Positions 44,595 to 53,370 of a stretch of 64,000 nucleotides of DNA are shown piece after piece. Both the position numbers and the translations under genes were made by a program. This DNA is from Paraburkholderia antibiotica (GTDB lineage: Bacteria > Pseudomonadota > Gammaproteobacteria > Burkholderiales > Burkholderiaceae): positions 62,001-126,000 of the forward strand of contig NZ_JABBFZ010000012.1 of assembly GCF_012927125.1 (NCBI RefSeq), read 5' to 3'. Each line of letters opens with the position of its first letter. The first letter of the stretch is position 1. The notes beneath the pieces were generated by a model. It was not told where the DNA came from, searched no databases, and saw nothing but the letters and a program-made list of their open reading frames with translations.

Positions 44595-45803
44595 CTACTC
44601 GTCGAGCGCCCACCCGCGCTTGCGGCGCAGCAGCGCCGTGCCGAGCGCTACCGCCGCGCCGATGCCGCCCATCGTCAGCGACAGCGCGACGATCAGCGGA
44701 CCGGTTTGCGTGCGCACGGAAAACACGCCGACGAGCAGGCCGGCGAGCGGCTGCGTCAGGTTGTTCAGCAGGATCGCGACGCCGATCGTCTTGCCGTAGT
44801 CCTCGGGCGGAATGATCCGCAGACGCGCGCTGCGAATGTAGACGTTGAACATCTTGTCGAAACCGACGATCAGCAGGAAGCCGAGCGCATAACCCCATGG
44901 TGCCGTGCTGGCGCCCGCGATCACACCGCCCGCGCAGATCGTCACGAATGCGACGAGGCCCAGCACGCGCGCGGGCCAGCCGGCGCGCGCAACGCTCAGC
45001 AGCACCAGCACTGTGGCGAGCGCGCCGGCCGTTTGCAGTCCCGCGTAGTAGCGATTCGATTGCGCATGAAAACCCGTGACCATCGCCGCCGAAGTTGCGA
45101 GCGTCACGCCGATCACGAGGTTTTCCGCCGCCGCGAGCACGATGACCTTCTTCAGTCCCGGCAACGTCCAGATATGATCGAGCGCGATGCGCAGCGGGCG
45201 CGTCCAGTGACCGGCAGGCGCGGGCGCCGCGGCGGGCGCGCGAAAGCCGCTCAGACGCTGCCAGACGAATAGCGCGGCATCGGCGGCGAGAAACAGTACG
45301 CCGGTCGCGGCGACCACCGTTTCCCAGCGCCACAGGCCAAGCAGCAGCGCGGCGAGCAGCGGGCCGAGCACGAAGCCTAACTGGTCGGCCAGCTGCGAAT
45401 AGGCGAGCACCTTCTGGATCTGCTGCGTGCTGAAGATTTGCGGCAGCATCACTTCACGCGCGACCAGCCCCTGGCTCGTCAGCACGCCGCACGCGGCTGA
45501 TAACGCGATCAGCCAGCCGAGGCCGCCGAACAGCGCATACGCGGCGATCCCGCCGAAGCACACGAGCGCGCGGACCGCCTGGCTCAGACGCATCAGCCGA
45601 AGCGGTGGGAAGCGGTCGCATAGCGCGCCGAAAAACGGGAAGACGAGGTAGCGCGGCAGCGTTTCGATGAAGAACGCGAGGCCGGACCACGAGACCTGGC
45701 GAGTCGTCTGAAACACGACGAGCGGGACGAGAAACAGCAGGATCTGATCGGCGAGACGCGCGATGAACAGCGAACAGAAAAAGGCCTGATGGTTGACGCG
45801 CAC
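44595..45803 (-). CDS. MFS transporter
   Basis: This 402-residue protein has about twelve hydrophobic segments. The loop between helices 2 and 3 carries the MFS motif-A-like GALCDRFPPLRLMR. A longer central loop (about residues 185-205, GFRAPAAAPAPAGHW) divides the two halves. It resembles the MFS_3/enterobactin-exporter group in layout. The start used is GTG 45803. It is co-directional with the FecI/FecR-like pair across the AT-rich gap, but the link to iron is inference. Confidence 0.88.
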   Translation of the reverse strand: MRVNHQAFFCSLFIARLADQILLFLVPLVVFQTTRQVSWSGLAFFIETLPRYLVFPFFGALCDRFPPLRLMRLSQAVRALVCFGGIAAYALFGGLGWLIALSAACGVLTSQGLVAREVMLPQIFSTQQIQKVLAYSQLADQLGFVLGPLLAALLLGLWRWETVVAATGVLFLAADAALFVWQRLSGFRAPAAAPAPAGHWTRPLRIALDHIWTLPGLKKVIVLAAAENLVIGVTLATSAAMVTGFHAQSNRYYAGLQTAGALATVLVLLSVARAGWPARVLGLVAFVTICAGGVIAGASTAPWGYALGFLLIVGFDKMFNVYIRSARLRIIPPEDYGKTIGVAILLNNLTQPLAGLLVGVFSVRTQTGPLIVALSLTMGGIGAAVALGTALLRRKRGWALDE

Positions 45804-46061
45804 GGTGATCGTCTCGCCGGGTAGGGGGCGAGAGCGATGCTATCAAAGTTCGACGCGGCGCGGTTTGGCTGCGCGGGGGCGAGGGGGCTGCTTGGTGAGG
45901 CCGTTCGACGAAGCCGCTTGATGAGGCTGTTCGGTGAGGCCTCAACACGCGTGACTGGCCGCGTGACCGGCCGGCGTCGCGTCGTGTCGCCCGGCTATCG
46001 CTCGTGCCTGCTCATGGCGGCTCGCCACGACGCATCACCGCCACGCGCCACGCATCACACG

Positions 46062-46541
46062 TCATGACTCGCCGCGATAGGCTTTCCTGAGCTCGCCGAT
46101 ATCGAGCTTGATCATCTTCATCATCGCGATCATCACGCGGTTCGCCTTCTCGTGATCCGGGTCGCGCACCATCTCGAGCAGTCCATCGGGCACGATCTGC
46201 CACGATACGCCGTAGTGGTCCTGCAGCCAGCCGCAGGCCATCGTTTTGCCGCCGGCGTCGAGAAACTTCGACCAGTAACGGTCGACTTCTTCCTGCGAGC
46301 TGCAATGCACGAGTAGCGAGATCGCTGGCGTGAACGTGTATTGCGGGCCACCGTTCAGCGCCATGAATTCCTGACCTTCGATCTCGAACGTGACGGCGAG
46401 CACGTCGCCTTTAGGTCCGGGCGCAGCCTCGGTGTAGTGCAGCGTTGCGGCGATGCGCGACTTGGAAAACACGGACAGGTAGAAGTTCGCGGCTTCTTCC
46501 GCTTTGCCGTCGAACCATAGACAGGGCGCGATTTTCTGCAT
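46062..46541 (-). CDS. VOC family protein, PhnB-like
   Basis: This 159-residue protein has the PhnB/3-demethylubiquinone-methyltransferase-like fold (PF06983): QKIAPCLWFDGKAEEAANFYLSVF at the start, VTFEIEGQEFMALNGGP, and DHYGVSWQIVPDGLLEMVRDPD. Despite the domain name, such proteins are VOC-fold dioxygenase-like enzymes or binders, mostly of unknown substrate. Its same-strand neighbour is another VOC gene 210 bases upstream, so they may form one unit. Function is unassigned. Confidence 0.88.
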   Translation of the reverse strand: MQKIAPCLWFDGKAEEAANFYLSVFSKSRIAATLHYTEAAPGPKGDVLAVTFEIEGQEFMALNGGPQYTFTPAISLLVHCSSQEEVDRYWSKFLDAGGKTMACGWLQDHYGVSWQIVPDGLLEMVRDPDHEKANRVMIAMMKMIKLDIGELRKAYRGES

Positions 46542-46751
46542 GAGGTGGCTCCTTCAGGATAGCCGGGAGAGGCTGTGCGTGTGAGTGCGCGGACGGGGTG
46601 GCCGGCCGGTGGGCTCGTGGGCCGTGCCGTGGCGATTCGCTGGCGATGTGGCAGTGATGCGGCGGTGATCGCGCAGCGGCGGACCGCGCTGGCCGTTGGC
46701 CGCCTGCGTGGCCCGCTTCCATCACCGGTTTCTATCGCCCGGTTCCTGCGC

Positions 46752-47234
46752 TTACTTCTGCTGTTCCGATGGGCAGTTCATCGTCACCATCGCCTGCTGG
46801 ATTTCCTCGGCGCTCAGATCGCGCTTGTGCGTCGCGAGCGACCAGCTGTGGCCGAACGGATCCTTGACCTGACCGTAGCGGTCGCCCCAGAACATGTCGG
46901 TGACCGGCATCGTGACGGTGGCGCCTGCATCGACGGCCTGTTTGAAGCTTGCGTCGACATCCGGCACGTAGTGGTGAATCGTGACTGGCGTGCCCTTCAG
47001 CGTGGCCGGGCCGAATGCCTGGTGCTCGGGCCATTCGTCGGTGAGCATCAGCATCGAATCGCCGATTTTCAGCGTCGCGTGCATCACCTTGCCGTCCGGG
47101 CCCGGCAGGCGGATCTGTTCGACGGCATTGAAGGCTTTCGTGTAGAACGCGATCGCTTCGGCGGCGTTCTTGCAGATCAGGTAAGGCGTGAGCGAATGCA
47201 TCCCGTCCGGGATGGGTTTGACGGCGCTGGACAT
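46752..47234 (-). CDS. VOC family protein, glyoxalase-like
   Basis: This 160-residue PhnB-type VOC protein contains SLTPYLICKNAAEAIAFYTKAF, HATLKIGDSMLMLTDEWPEH and TDMFWGDRYGQVKDPFGHSWSLATHKRDLS, with the usual glutamate and histidine metal-site positions. The ATG at 47234 follows AAGGAG by seven bases. A longer frame upstream would include a repetitive Pro-Ser run from the GGGCGA array and is rejected. Substrate is unknown. It is paired with the VOC gene downstream. Confidence 0.9.
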   Translation of the reverse strand: MSSAVKPIPDGMHSLTPYLICKNAAEAIAFYTKAFNAVEQIRLPGPDGKVMHATLKIGDSMLMLTDEWPEHQAFGPATLKGTPVTIHHYVPDVDASFKQAVDAGATVTMPVTDMFWGDRYGQVKDPFGHSWSLATHKRDLSAEEIQQAMVTMNCPSEQQK

Positions 47235-47351
47235 GACGGTGACTCCTTGAAGTAACGGTTCCTCAGTGGAAAGACCGGCTGCGTGAGCTGGGTCCTCAAC
47301 GTTACGACGAGTTGGCGTCCGCCGGATCGACACTCCGGAAAAAATATTTTT

Positions 47352-47403
47352 GGGCGAGGGCGAGGGCGAGGGCGAGGGCGAGGGCGAGGGCGAGGGCGAG
47401 GGC
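47352..47403. repeat. (GGGCGA)n hexanucleotide repeat, about 8.7 copies
   Basis: Eight perfect copies plus a partial unit lie in the gap between the NlpC/P60 gene and the VOC gene, next to an AAAAAATATTTTT stretch. On the minus strand it reads TCGCCC repeats. It is a slippage-prone site in a likely leader region of the VOC gene. Confidence 0.9.
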
Positions 47404-47441
47404 CGCCCCCCGTTATCGCGGCCGGCCACCGCCGCTGCGAC

Positions 47442-49136
47442 CTAGCCCGCCGGATTGTCCTCGTCGGCCGGCGGCGCGGACGCCGGCACCGCGCTGCCCG
47501 CGGGCGCGCCAAGGATGCTGATCTGGAACGTGCGCGTCGCCGCGAGCGATTGCAGCGTCGCGTCCTCGGGGATGTGCTCGTAGAGCGGCAGGATCACCGA
47601 GCCGCCGATCACCGCGCGCCGGCTGTTGTCGGCCGGTCGCAAGCCCCATACGTCCTGATAGACGACCGGTACCGTTACGCCGTCGCGCGTCGTGTTGCCG
47701 AGGTACAGCATCACGTGGCCGCCGATATAGATCAGCGTGCGCAGCGGCACGCCGTGTCGCGCGAGATAGTCGAGCCGCGCGGCGGGCGTCGCGTCGGACA
47801 GGTCGGTCATGCGCCCGGCGTTCATCTGCGTCGACGAATGGCGCGGCAGCCACACGCCGAACGCGGCGAAGATGCTTTGCAGTTCCGACGAGCAGTCGTT
47901 GTAGAGGCCGCTATTGCCCCAACCGTACGGCCGCCCGATCAGCGCTTTCATCAGCATCGCGAGATGGCGCGGCGTCGCGGCGAGCGGCATCGGCGCGATC
48001 TGCGAGGCGTCGAGCGACGCGGTGCGGATCAGCGCGCGGCCATCGACGTCGCGTACGGGCACGAGCAGTTGGCGGGTGGGGGCGGTGGTGTTGGCCGCGA
48101 GCGGGCCGGCTGCGCCGTTGGCCCCGTCCATATCGTCCGCAGCCGCTGCTGCAGCGGCTGCCGTCTTGCCACGGCTATGCGCCGGAGCCGCCGTCGACTC
48201 CGGCACCAGCGGCAGCATCGTCCCCGCCGGCGCGTCGAAGCGGAACACCGCGCGGCTGTCGCTGACGGCCGCCGACGCCACGATCACCGCGCCCAGCGAC
48301 TGCCCGGCCGCCGCGCGCCATCGGTCGATGAAGCGGTCGTCGGCGAATGCGACGCCGTCGCTGCGCACCCAGCCCTGCACGTCAGGCGTCTGCACGTAGT
48401 GCCACGCGCCGTCGACGCTGCTGCCGAGCACGTAGAGCGGCGTGCCTGGCCGTACCGCCGAAATCTGCAGGTTGTCGAACGGATAGCCCTCGCCGGCCAG
48501 ACGATGGCTGTAAAACGACGGATCGGTGGTCGGCAGCTCGCGCACCATCAGGTTGCCGGTCGCGATCGCGCGACGCTCGGGTCGATAGACCGGCGTTTGC
48601 GTGAACTGCGCGACGTTCATGTTGCGCGCGATCGCGTCGATCCACGCCTTGTCGTGCGGCCGGAAGTTCTCGCCGTAGCCGAGCACGCGGCCCTGCTTGC
48701 CGGTGTTGTCGAACTTGTCGATACGGCGCTGTTGCAGCGCGGCAATGTCCGCGCCCTGCTCGCGAAACACGCGCGTCGTCACGTACGCCGCATTCCACGG
48801 CGACGGCGCGTTCGGGCCGGTGCCGAAGTAGCGCGCGGATAGCGCGTCGAAGTGCGCGCGCTGCTCGGCGGCGCTCAGAAACGGCCGGTCGTAGTCGGGG
48901 CTGTTCGGATCGAGCCAGCGATCGACGTTCTGGTCGTAGTTCGCGAGCGGGAACAGCGAGACGTTGTCGACGAACACATGGGTGTCGCGCGGCGGCGTCG
49001 GATTGCTGCACGCGACGAGCGTCGTGACGGCCGCGCCGAGCGCAATGGCGCGGCAGGCGCGGCGCGTGCTCGGCCGCGACACGGGCCATGAGGTCAGCCA
49101 CGAAGAGACGCGGCGGGAAAGGGCGGCGACGGGCAT
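47442..49136 (-). CDS. NlpC/P60 (C40) peptidase lipoprotein with SH3 domains
   Basis: The 564-residue product has a signal peptide and lipobox (AAVTTLVACSN, near Cys42). It then has an NLPC_P60 stabilising region, an SH3b1-like part (RPGTPLYVLGSSVDGAWHYVQTPDVQGWV) and the C-terminal peptidase. The catalytic Cys is in YNDCSSELQSIFAAFG and the His in YIGGHVMLYLG. These enzymes cut peptidoglycan stem peptides; this one is likely anchored in the outer membrane. The ATG at 49136 was chosen because the upstream extension is Arg/Ala-rich without homology. Confidence 0.9.
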   Translation of the reverse strand: MPVAALSRRVSSWLTSWPVSRPSTRRACRAIALGAAVTTLVACSNPTPPRDTHVFVDNVSLFPLANYDQNVDRWLDPNSPDYDRPFLSAAEQRAHFDALSARYFGTGPNAPSPWNAAYVTTRVFREQGADIAALQQRRIDKFDNTGKQGRVLGYGENFRPHDKAWIDAIARNMNVAQFTQTPVYRPERRAIATGNLMVRELPTTDPSFYSHRLAGEGYPFDNLQISAVRPGTPLYVLGSSVDGAWHYVQTPDVQGWVRSDGVAFADDRFIDRWRAAAGQSLGAVIVASAAVSDSRAVFRFDAPAGTMLPLVPESTAAPAHSRGKTAAAAAAAADDMDGANGAAGPLAANTTAPTRQLLVPVRDVDGRALIRTASLDASQIAPMPLAATPRHLAMLMKALIGRPYGWGNSGLYNDCSSELQSIFAAFGVWLPRHSSTQMNAGRMTDLSDATPAARLDYLARHGVPLRTLIYIGGHVMLYLGNTTRDGVTVPVVYQDVWGLRPADNSRRAVIGGSVILPLYEHIPEDATLQSLAATRTFQISILGAPAGSAVPASAPPADEDNPAG

Positions 49137-49605
49137 AGAGATTCGGCGGAGGAAGTCCAAGGGCACGATGATACGGTGTCGGCGCGGCGCGCGGCGGCTT
49201 GGGGGCGTGGCTCGACAGCGGTCGGATTGCTGGGGCGGGCGGTTTGCGCGGTTTGCGGCGTCGGCGTCGGCGTCGTGTCGTCGCCGCGGGCGCGGCGTGC
49301 GGACCGCCACGCGGGTTCACCGTGCGTGGCTGTGTGCGCTGCGGTGTACGTCGTTACCCATTTTGCCGTCGCGATCTTTGCAACGAACTGCAAACCGTGG
49401 TCGCCGCGCAGCGTTATGGACACCCGGATATCACGCTTTTGTGGTCTGATCGCGTCAGCGAACGAGCGGTGTAAGTTGCGGTATCGGCGCCGTGCGCGTA
49501 CCGGTCCGCGGCTTCCACTACACTCGTTCTATCCGTCCGCTTCGCATCCGACGGCATTGCCGTGCAACGCACGCGCGAGGCATTCCAACCGGCAAGGAGT
49601 CCACC
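49137..49605. promoter_or_regulatory. Divergent gap, NlpC/P60 and molbindin genes
   Basis: No gene is supported; frames here are short and without family similarity. The stretch near 49370-49470 is slightly less GC-rich. The only clear signal is the AAGGAG ribosome site for the molbindin gene at about 49593. Confidence 0.4.
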
Positions 49606-50028
49606 ATGAAAACCAGCGCACGCAATCAGTTCAGCGGCGAAGTCAGCGACGTCAAACACGGCGCGGTCAACGACGAAGTCACGCTGCGCACCCAGGACGG
49701 TCTCGAGATCGTCGCGATCATCACGCACGGCAGCGCGCAGTCGCTCGGACTGGCCGCCGGCAAGAAAGCGTTTGCGCTGGTGAAGGCCTCGTCGGTGATC
49801 GTGATGGTCGACGTCGCGAAACACCAGGTGTCGGCGCGCAACTGCATCGAAGGCAGCGTTGCGTCGGTCACGAAGGGCGCGGTCAATGCGGAAGTGACGA
49901 TCCGCGCGGGCGGTGCGCAGATCGCGGCGATCATCACGAACGACAGCGTCGAGCGTCTCGGTCTCGCGAGCGGCAAGCCGGCGACGGCGATCTTCAAGGC
50001 ATCGAGCGTGATCATCGGCGTCGATTGA
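49606..50028 (+). CDS. Molbindin-like protein, two TOBE/Mop domains
   Basis: This 140-residue protein is two tandem Mop/TOBE domains. Both share the pattern N-x-F/I-x-G-x-V-x-x-V-x-x-G-A-V-N-x-E-V. The repeats begin SARNQFSGEVSDVKHGAVNDEV and SARNCIEGSVASVTKGAVNAEV and each ends in KASSVI with a valine or isoleucine run. Molbindins bind molybdate or tungstate in the cytoplasm as storage or homeostasis proteins. The ATG at 49606 lies nine bases after AAGGAG. No modABC or molybdenum-cofactor genes are adjacent. Confidence 0.93.
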   Translation: MKTSARNQFSGEVSDVKHGAVNDEVTLRTQDGLEIVAIITHGSAQSLGLAAGKKAFALVKASSVIVMVDVAKHQVSARNCIEGSVASVTKGAVNAEVTIRAGGAQIAAIITNDSVERLGLASGKPATAIFKASSVIIGVD

Positions 50029-50131
50029 CAGGGCGCCCTTCGCGCGCTGCTGCCGCGAGGCCGCTTGCATTACACTGCACGCCTTGCGGTTTCATGCCGC
50101 CTATCTTTCCGCTCTCATCACGGACGTCGTC

Positions 50132-50632
50132 ATGTTCGAAGTTTCCTCCACCTCGCATCTGTCCAAAGCCGCGCAATACGAAGAACTGGTCGCGCAGGCG
50201 CGCTCGCTGCTCGCCGGCGAAACCGACTGGATCGCTAATGCCGCGAATTTTTCGTCGTTCGTGTTTCATTCGCTCAGTGATCTGAACTGGGCCGGCTTCT
50301 ATTTCCACGACGGCCGTGAGCTGGTGGTCGGCCCGTTCCAGGGCAAACCCGCCTGCGTGCGCATTCCGCTCGGCAAGGGCGTGTGCGGCACGGCCGCGCA
50401 AACCCGTCAGACCCAGGTCGTGCGCGACGTGCATGAATTTCCCGGCCACATTGCGTGCGATTCGGCATCACAATCGGAAATCGTCGTGCCGCTCGTCGCG
50501 CCCGACGGCACGCTGATCGGCGTGTGGGACGTCGATAGTCCGGTCGTCGCGCGCTTCGACGCGGACGATGCGAAGGGCATGGAGGCGCTGTGCGCGGTGT
50601 TCATTGAAGCGGCGCTGCCGCGCGGCGTGTAG
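50132..50632 (+). CDS. Free methionine-(R)-sulfoxide reductase (GAF fold)
   Basis: This 166-residue GAF-domain enzyme (fRMsr) reduces free methionine-R-sulfoxide. Three conserved cysteines fall at residues 75, 85 and 109 (KPACVRIPLGKGVCGTAAQ and GHIACDSAS). The spacing of 10 and 24 is the same as the catalytic set in E. coli fRMsr (Cys84, 94, 118). LNWAGFYFHDGRELVVGPFQGKPAC is a family signature. The start is ATG 50132; the frame is open a little upstream without homology. It is monocistronic. Confidence 0.94.
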   Translation: MFEVSSTSHLSKAAQYEELVAQARSLLAGETDWIANAANFSSFVFHSLSDLNWAGFYFHDGRELVVGPFQGKPACVRIPLGKGVCGTAAQTRQTQVVRDVHEFPGHIACDSASQSEIVVPLVAPDGTLIGVWDVDSPVVARFDADDAKGMEALCAVFIEAALPRGV

Positions 50633-51083
50633 TTTTTCCGCGGAGGAGTTGGTCGCGCGTTTGCAGTGCATTGGCAGCGTATTCGTCGCATTCGTCGCGC
50701 ATTCGTGGGTCCGCGCGGCATTCGCGGCCGGCGTGAATCTTTTCCGTTGATGCAGGGCGTCCAGTAGCGCGCGCCTGTTTGCGCATCGATTCACCGTTTC
50801 AAGCGCCCGTGCGTACGGCGCGCCGTGATACGTGCCGCGGCGTCGGCTTTCGGTCGCCCCACAGTCGTTTTTCAGCGGCTTTCGAGTTATTCAATAGCGA
50901 TTTTCACGGGCGTTTTATGCCTCTCCGGCATATCGGCGCGTGCGCGAAAGCCGCTATCATACGCACGGCACGCCACGTGCGACCTATCCGGGTATCCGCG
51001 CGGAATACGGGGTCGATCGTTTGCGCCGTGCGGCAGCACCACCCCCACTCGCTTTCACTACTCAGGACGACAAGGCCGGCGCG
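50633..51083. other. Intergenic region before the GGDEF-EAL gene
   Basis: I see no supported gene. TATCAT (50955-50960) is a possible -10 for the downstream gene. Frames on both strands are short, Arg-rich and typical of GC-rich shadow frames. No strong hairpin was seen. Confidence 0.4.
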
Positions 51084-52817
51084 ATGCAAGACCCCACTCA
51101 TGTCGAAGCACGCACGCGCGATGCCGCGCTGGCGGCCGCGCCTTACGGCATGTTCATCTGCACCGCGGACGGTGTCTTCGAAACCGTCAACGCCGCTTTC
51201 GAAAAGCTGACCGGTTTTGGCGCGCAGGATCTGATCGGTCTGCGCTCGTTCGAATCGCTGCACGATCCGGCCGAACTCATCAAACGACGCGCGGAATTGC
51301 CGTCGCTCGCGACGCTTCATACGCGTTACGAAGGCGAGTGGACCTATCTGCGGCGCAATGGCTCGACGGTCCGCGTCGCGTTCGCGCTGGCGCCGCTTGA
51401 GGCTGGATTCGAGGCTGGATCAGATGCCGGCTTCGAGGCCGCGGATGCACGGACGTTGCCGGCACAGCGCTACGTCGGCATCGTGGTCGACATAACTCGC
51501 TATGCGCAATCCGAAGCGCGCCTGTGGTACGTCGCGCATCACGACGGTGTGACGCGGCTGCCGAATCAAACGCTGTTTACCGAGCGCCTCGAACTGACGA
51601 TCGCGCGCTGCCGGCGCACCGGCGACGGCTTTACCGTGCTGATCGCCGAGCTCGATCATCTGCGCAAGCTGCGCGATGCGTTGGGCCTGCATGCGGCCGA
51701 ACTGGTGCTGCAGATCGTCGGCGAACGTTTGCGCGGCATGTTTCCACACGATGGCACGATCGCGTCGATCGGCGGCACGCAGTTCGCGCTGCTCGTCAAC
51801 GAAACCGGCGCGGCCGCCGATGCGTTCGCCTCCGAAGCGCTCGGTCGCCTCGCCGCAGCGATCGATTGCGCGGGCACCGTGCTCAACATCACCGCGAGCA
51901 TCGGCATCGCCGCCTATCCGGCCGATGGCGCCGATGCGCCGACGCTGATGCGTCGCGCGGGTGTCGCGTTGTCGGCCGCGTCGGCGGTGAGCGGCAACGC
52001 GGTGCGGCGCTTTTCGACCGCGCTCGAAGGACAGGCCGCACGCCGCTTCGAAATCGAAACGATGCTGCGCGACGCGCTCGAGCGCCAGCAACTGCATCTC
52101 GTGTATCAACCGCAGGTCACGCTGGCGAACGGCCGCATCGCGCAGGTCGAGACGCTGCTGCGCTGGAATCATCCGCAGCGCGGCATGATCAGCCCGGTCG
52201 AGTTCGTGCCGGTCGCGGAAGAGGCGGGGCTGATCGAGCGGATCGGCGAATGGGTGATCCGTACCGCGTGCCAGGAGGCGGGACGGTTGCTCAGGCAGAC
52301 CGGCGCGTTGCCGCGTTTCGCGGTGAACGTGTCGCCGCAGCAGTTCCAGCGGCAGGATCTGTTCAACGTGATTCGCGACGCGCTCGACGACGCCGCGCTC
52401 GATCCTTCGTATCTCGAAGTGGAAATCACCGAGGGCGTGCTGCTCGGCGACATCGATCAGGCGTTGGCGACGCTGCGCGCGTTGCGCGAGCTTGGCGTCG
52501 AAGTCGCGGTCGACGATTTCGGCACCGGCTATTCGAGCCTCGCGTATCTGACGCGTTTTCCGCTCAATCGCCTGAAAATCGACCGCTCGTTTGTGCTCGG
52601 CATGACGACCGATCCGCAGAGCGCGGCGCTGGTCGGCGCGATCATCGCGATGGCGCACGCGTTGAAGCTGCGCGTGACCGCCGAGGGCGTCGAGACGGCC
52701 GAGCAGGCCGCGCAACTCGAAGCGCTCGGCTGCGACGAGGCGCAAGGGTACTGGTTCTCGCGTCCGCTGACGATCGCGGCGCTGCGCAACGTGTTGAAGC
52801 CGCTGGGGACGTTTTGA
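51084..52817 (+). CDS. PAS-GGDEF-EAL protein, degenerate GGDEF
   Basis: This 577-residue cytosolic protein has a PAS domain (residues 14-135), a GGDEF-fold domain (160-320) and an EAL domain (330-570). The cyclase motif reads GGTQF instead of GGDEF, so diguanylate cyclase activity is unlikely. EAL residues look intact: the catalytic Glu in QVETLLRWNHPQRG, EVEITEGVLL, VDDFGTGYSSLAYLTRFPLNRLKID, and AEGVETAEQA. It is therefore probably a c-di-GMP phosphodiesterase controlled by PAS and perhaps GTP binding. The start is ATG 51084. Confidence 0.9.
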   Translation: MQDPTHVEARTRDAALAAAPYGMFICTADGVFETVNAAFEKLTGFGAQDLIGLRSFESLHDPAELIKRRAELPSLATLHTRYEGEWTYLRRNGSTVRVAFALAPLEAGFEAGSDAGFEAADARTLPAQRYVGIVVDITRYAQSEARLWYVAHHDGVTRLPNQTLFTERLELTIARCRRTGDGFTVLIAELDHLRKLRDALGLHAAELVLQIVGERLRGMFPHDGTIASIGGTQFALLVNETGAAADAFASEALGRLAAAIDCAGTVLNITASIGIAAYPADGADAPTLMRRAGVALSAASAVSGNAVRRFSTALEGQAARRFEIETMLRDALERQQLHLVYQPQVTLANGRIAQVETLLRWNHPQRGMISPVEFVPVAEEAGLIERIGEWVIRTACQEAGRLLRQTGALPRFAVNVSPQQFQRQDLFNVIRDALDDAALDPSYLEVEITEGVLLGDIDQALATLRALRELGVEVAVDDFGTGYSSLAYLTRFPLNRLKIDRSFVLGMTTDPQSAALVGAIIAMAHALKLRVTAEGVETAEQAAQLEALGCDEAQGYWFSRPLTIAALRNVLKPLGTF

Positions 52818-52926
52818 GCGGGCATGCGTAGCGCGGAGGTGCTTTTACGGCGCGTTCGGGTTGGCTAGTTATCCGAAGTATTTTTTATTTGCTCATCCTG
52901 CCGCGCGATTGCGCGATTCGTACCGT

Positions 52927-53151
52927 TCATTCGTACCGCTCTTTCAGGCGCCGCAACGCATCGCCACGATGCACCGCATGCCGGCCGCTTTTCTCGCTGA
53001 CCACCTCGTAATGCGGGTCGACTTCCGACCCATCGACGATTTTGCCGTCCACCGTTGAGCGGGTAGAAATGACACGCACGATCCTGCCGTGCGTGATGCC
53101 TTGTGGCGTATTCCAGCTGACGCGGTCGTGAAGTTTCAGTGGAGGGGGCAT
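52927..53151 (-). CDS. Small TUDOR-like protein, DUF2945/HVA1 type
   Basis: The 74-residue product MPPPLKLHDRVSWNTPQGIT, with HGRIVRVISTRSTVDGKIVDGSEVDPHYEVVSEKSGR and HRGDALRRL, fits the hypervirulence-associated TUDOR-domain family (PF11160, formerly DUF2945). These are small SH3-like barrels, common in soil bacteria, with no established biochemical role. The ATG at 53151 sits after CCTCC-complement purines on its strand. Longer in-frame extension to 54129 is antisense to the MscS gene and rejected. Confidence 0.85.
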   Translation of the reverse strand: MPPPLKLHDRVSWNTPQGITHGRIVRVISTRSTVDGKIVDGSEVDPHYEVVSEKSGRHAVHRGDALRRLKERYE

Positions 53152-53370
53152 TGGAATGTTCCTTCGGATAGGGACTCGAATGGCGGCGCGAAGTCGTGAA
53201 ACGAGGTCGGGAAATTTCGCTGCGCCGTGCGGTAGGCGTGGGTGAGCGCGGCATTTCGCTGTGAAGACGAAAGCATAAAAAGCAAATCGCGTACCGCGTT
53301 GTGAAGCGCAGGGGACGGGAACGCATCGTGCTCCCACTCTCAAGGGACCCTGTACGGAAATCACACGACG

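Noticed and set aside
47235..47429. N-terminal extension of the VOC protein with a Pro-Ser run
   Set aside because: It derives from the GGGCGA repeat; the internal ATG has an AAGGAG ribosome site and gives the normal family length.
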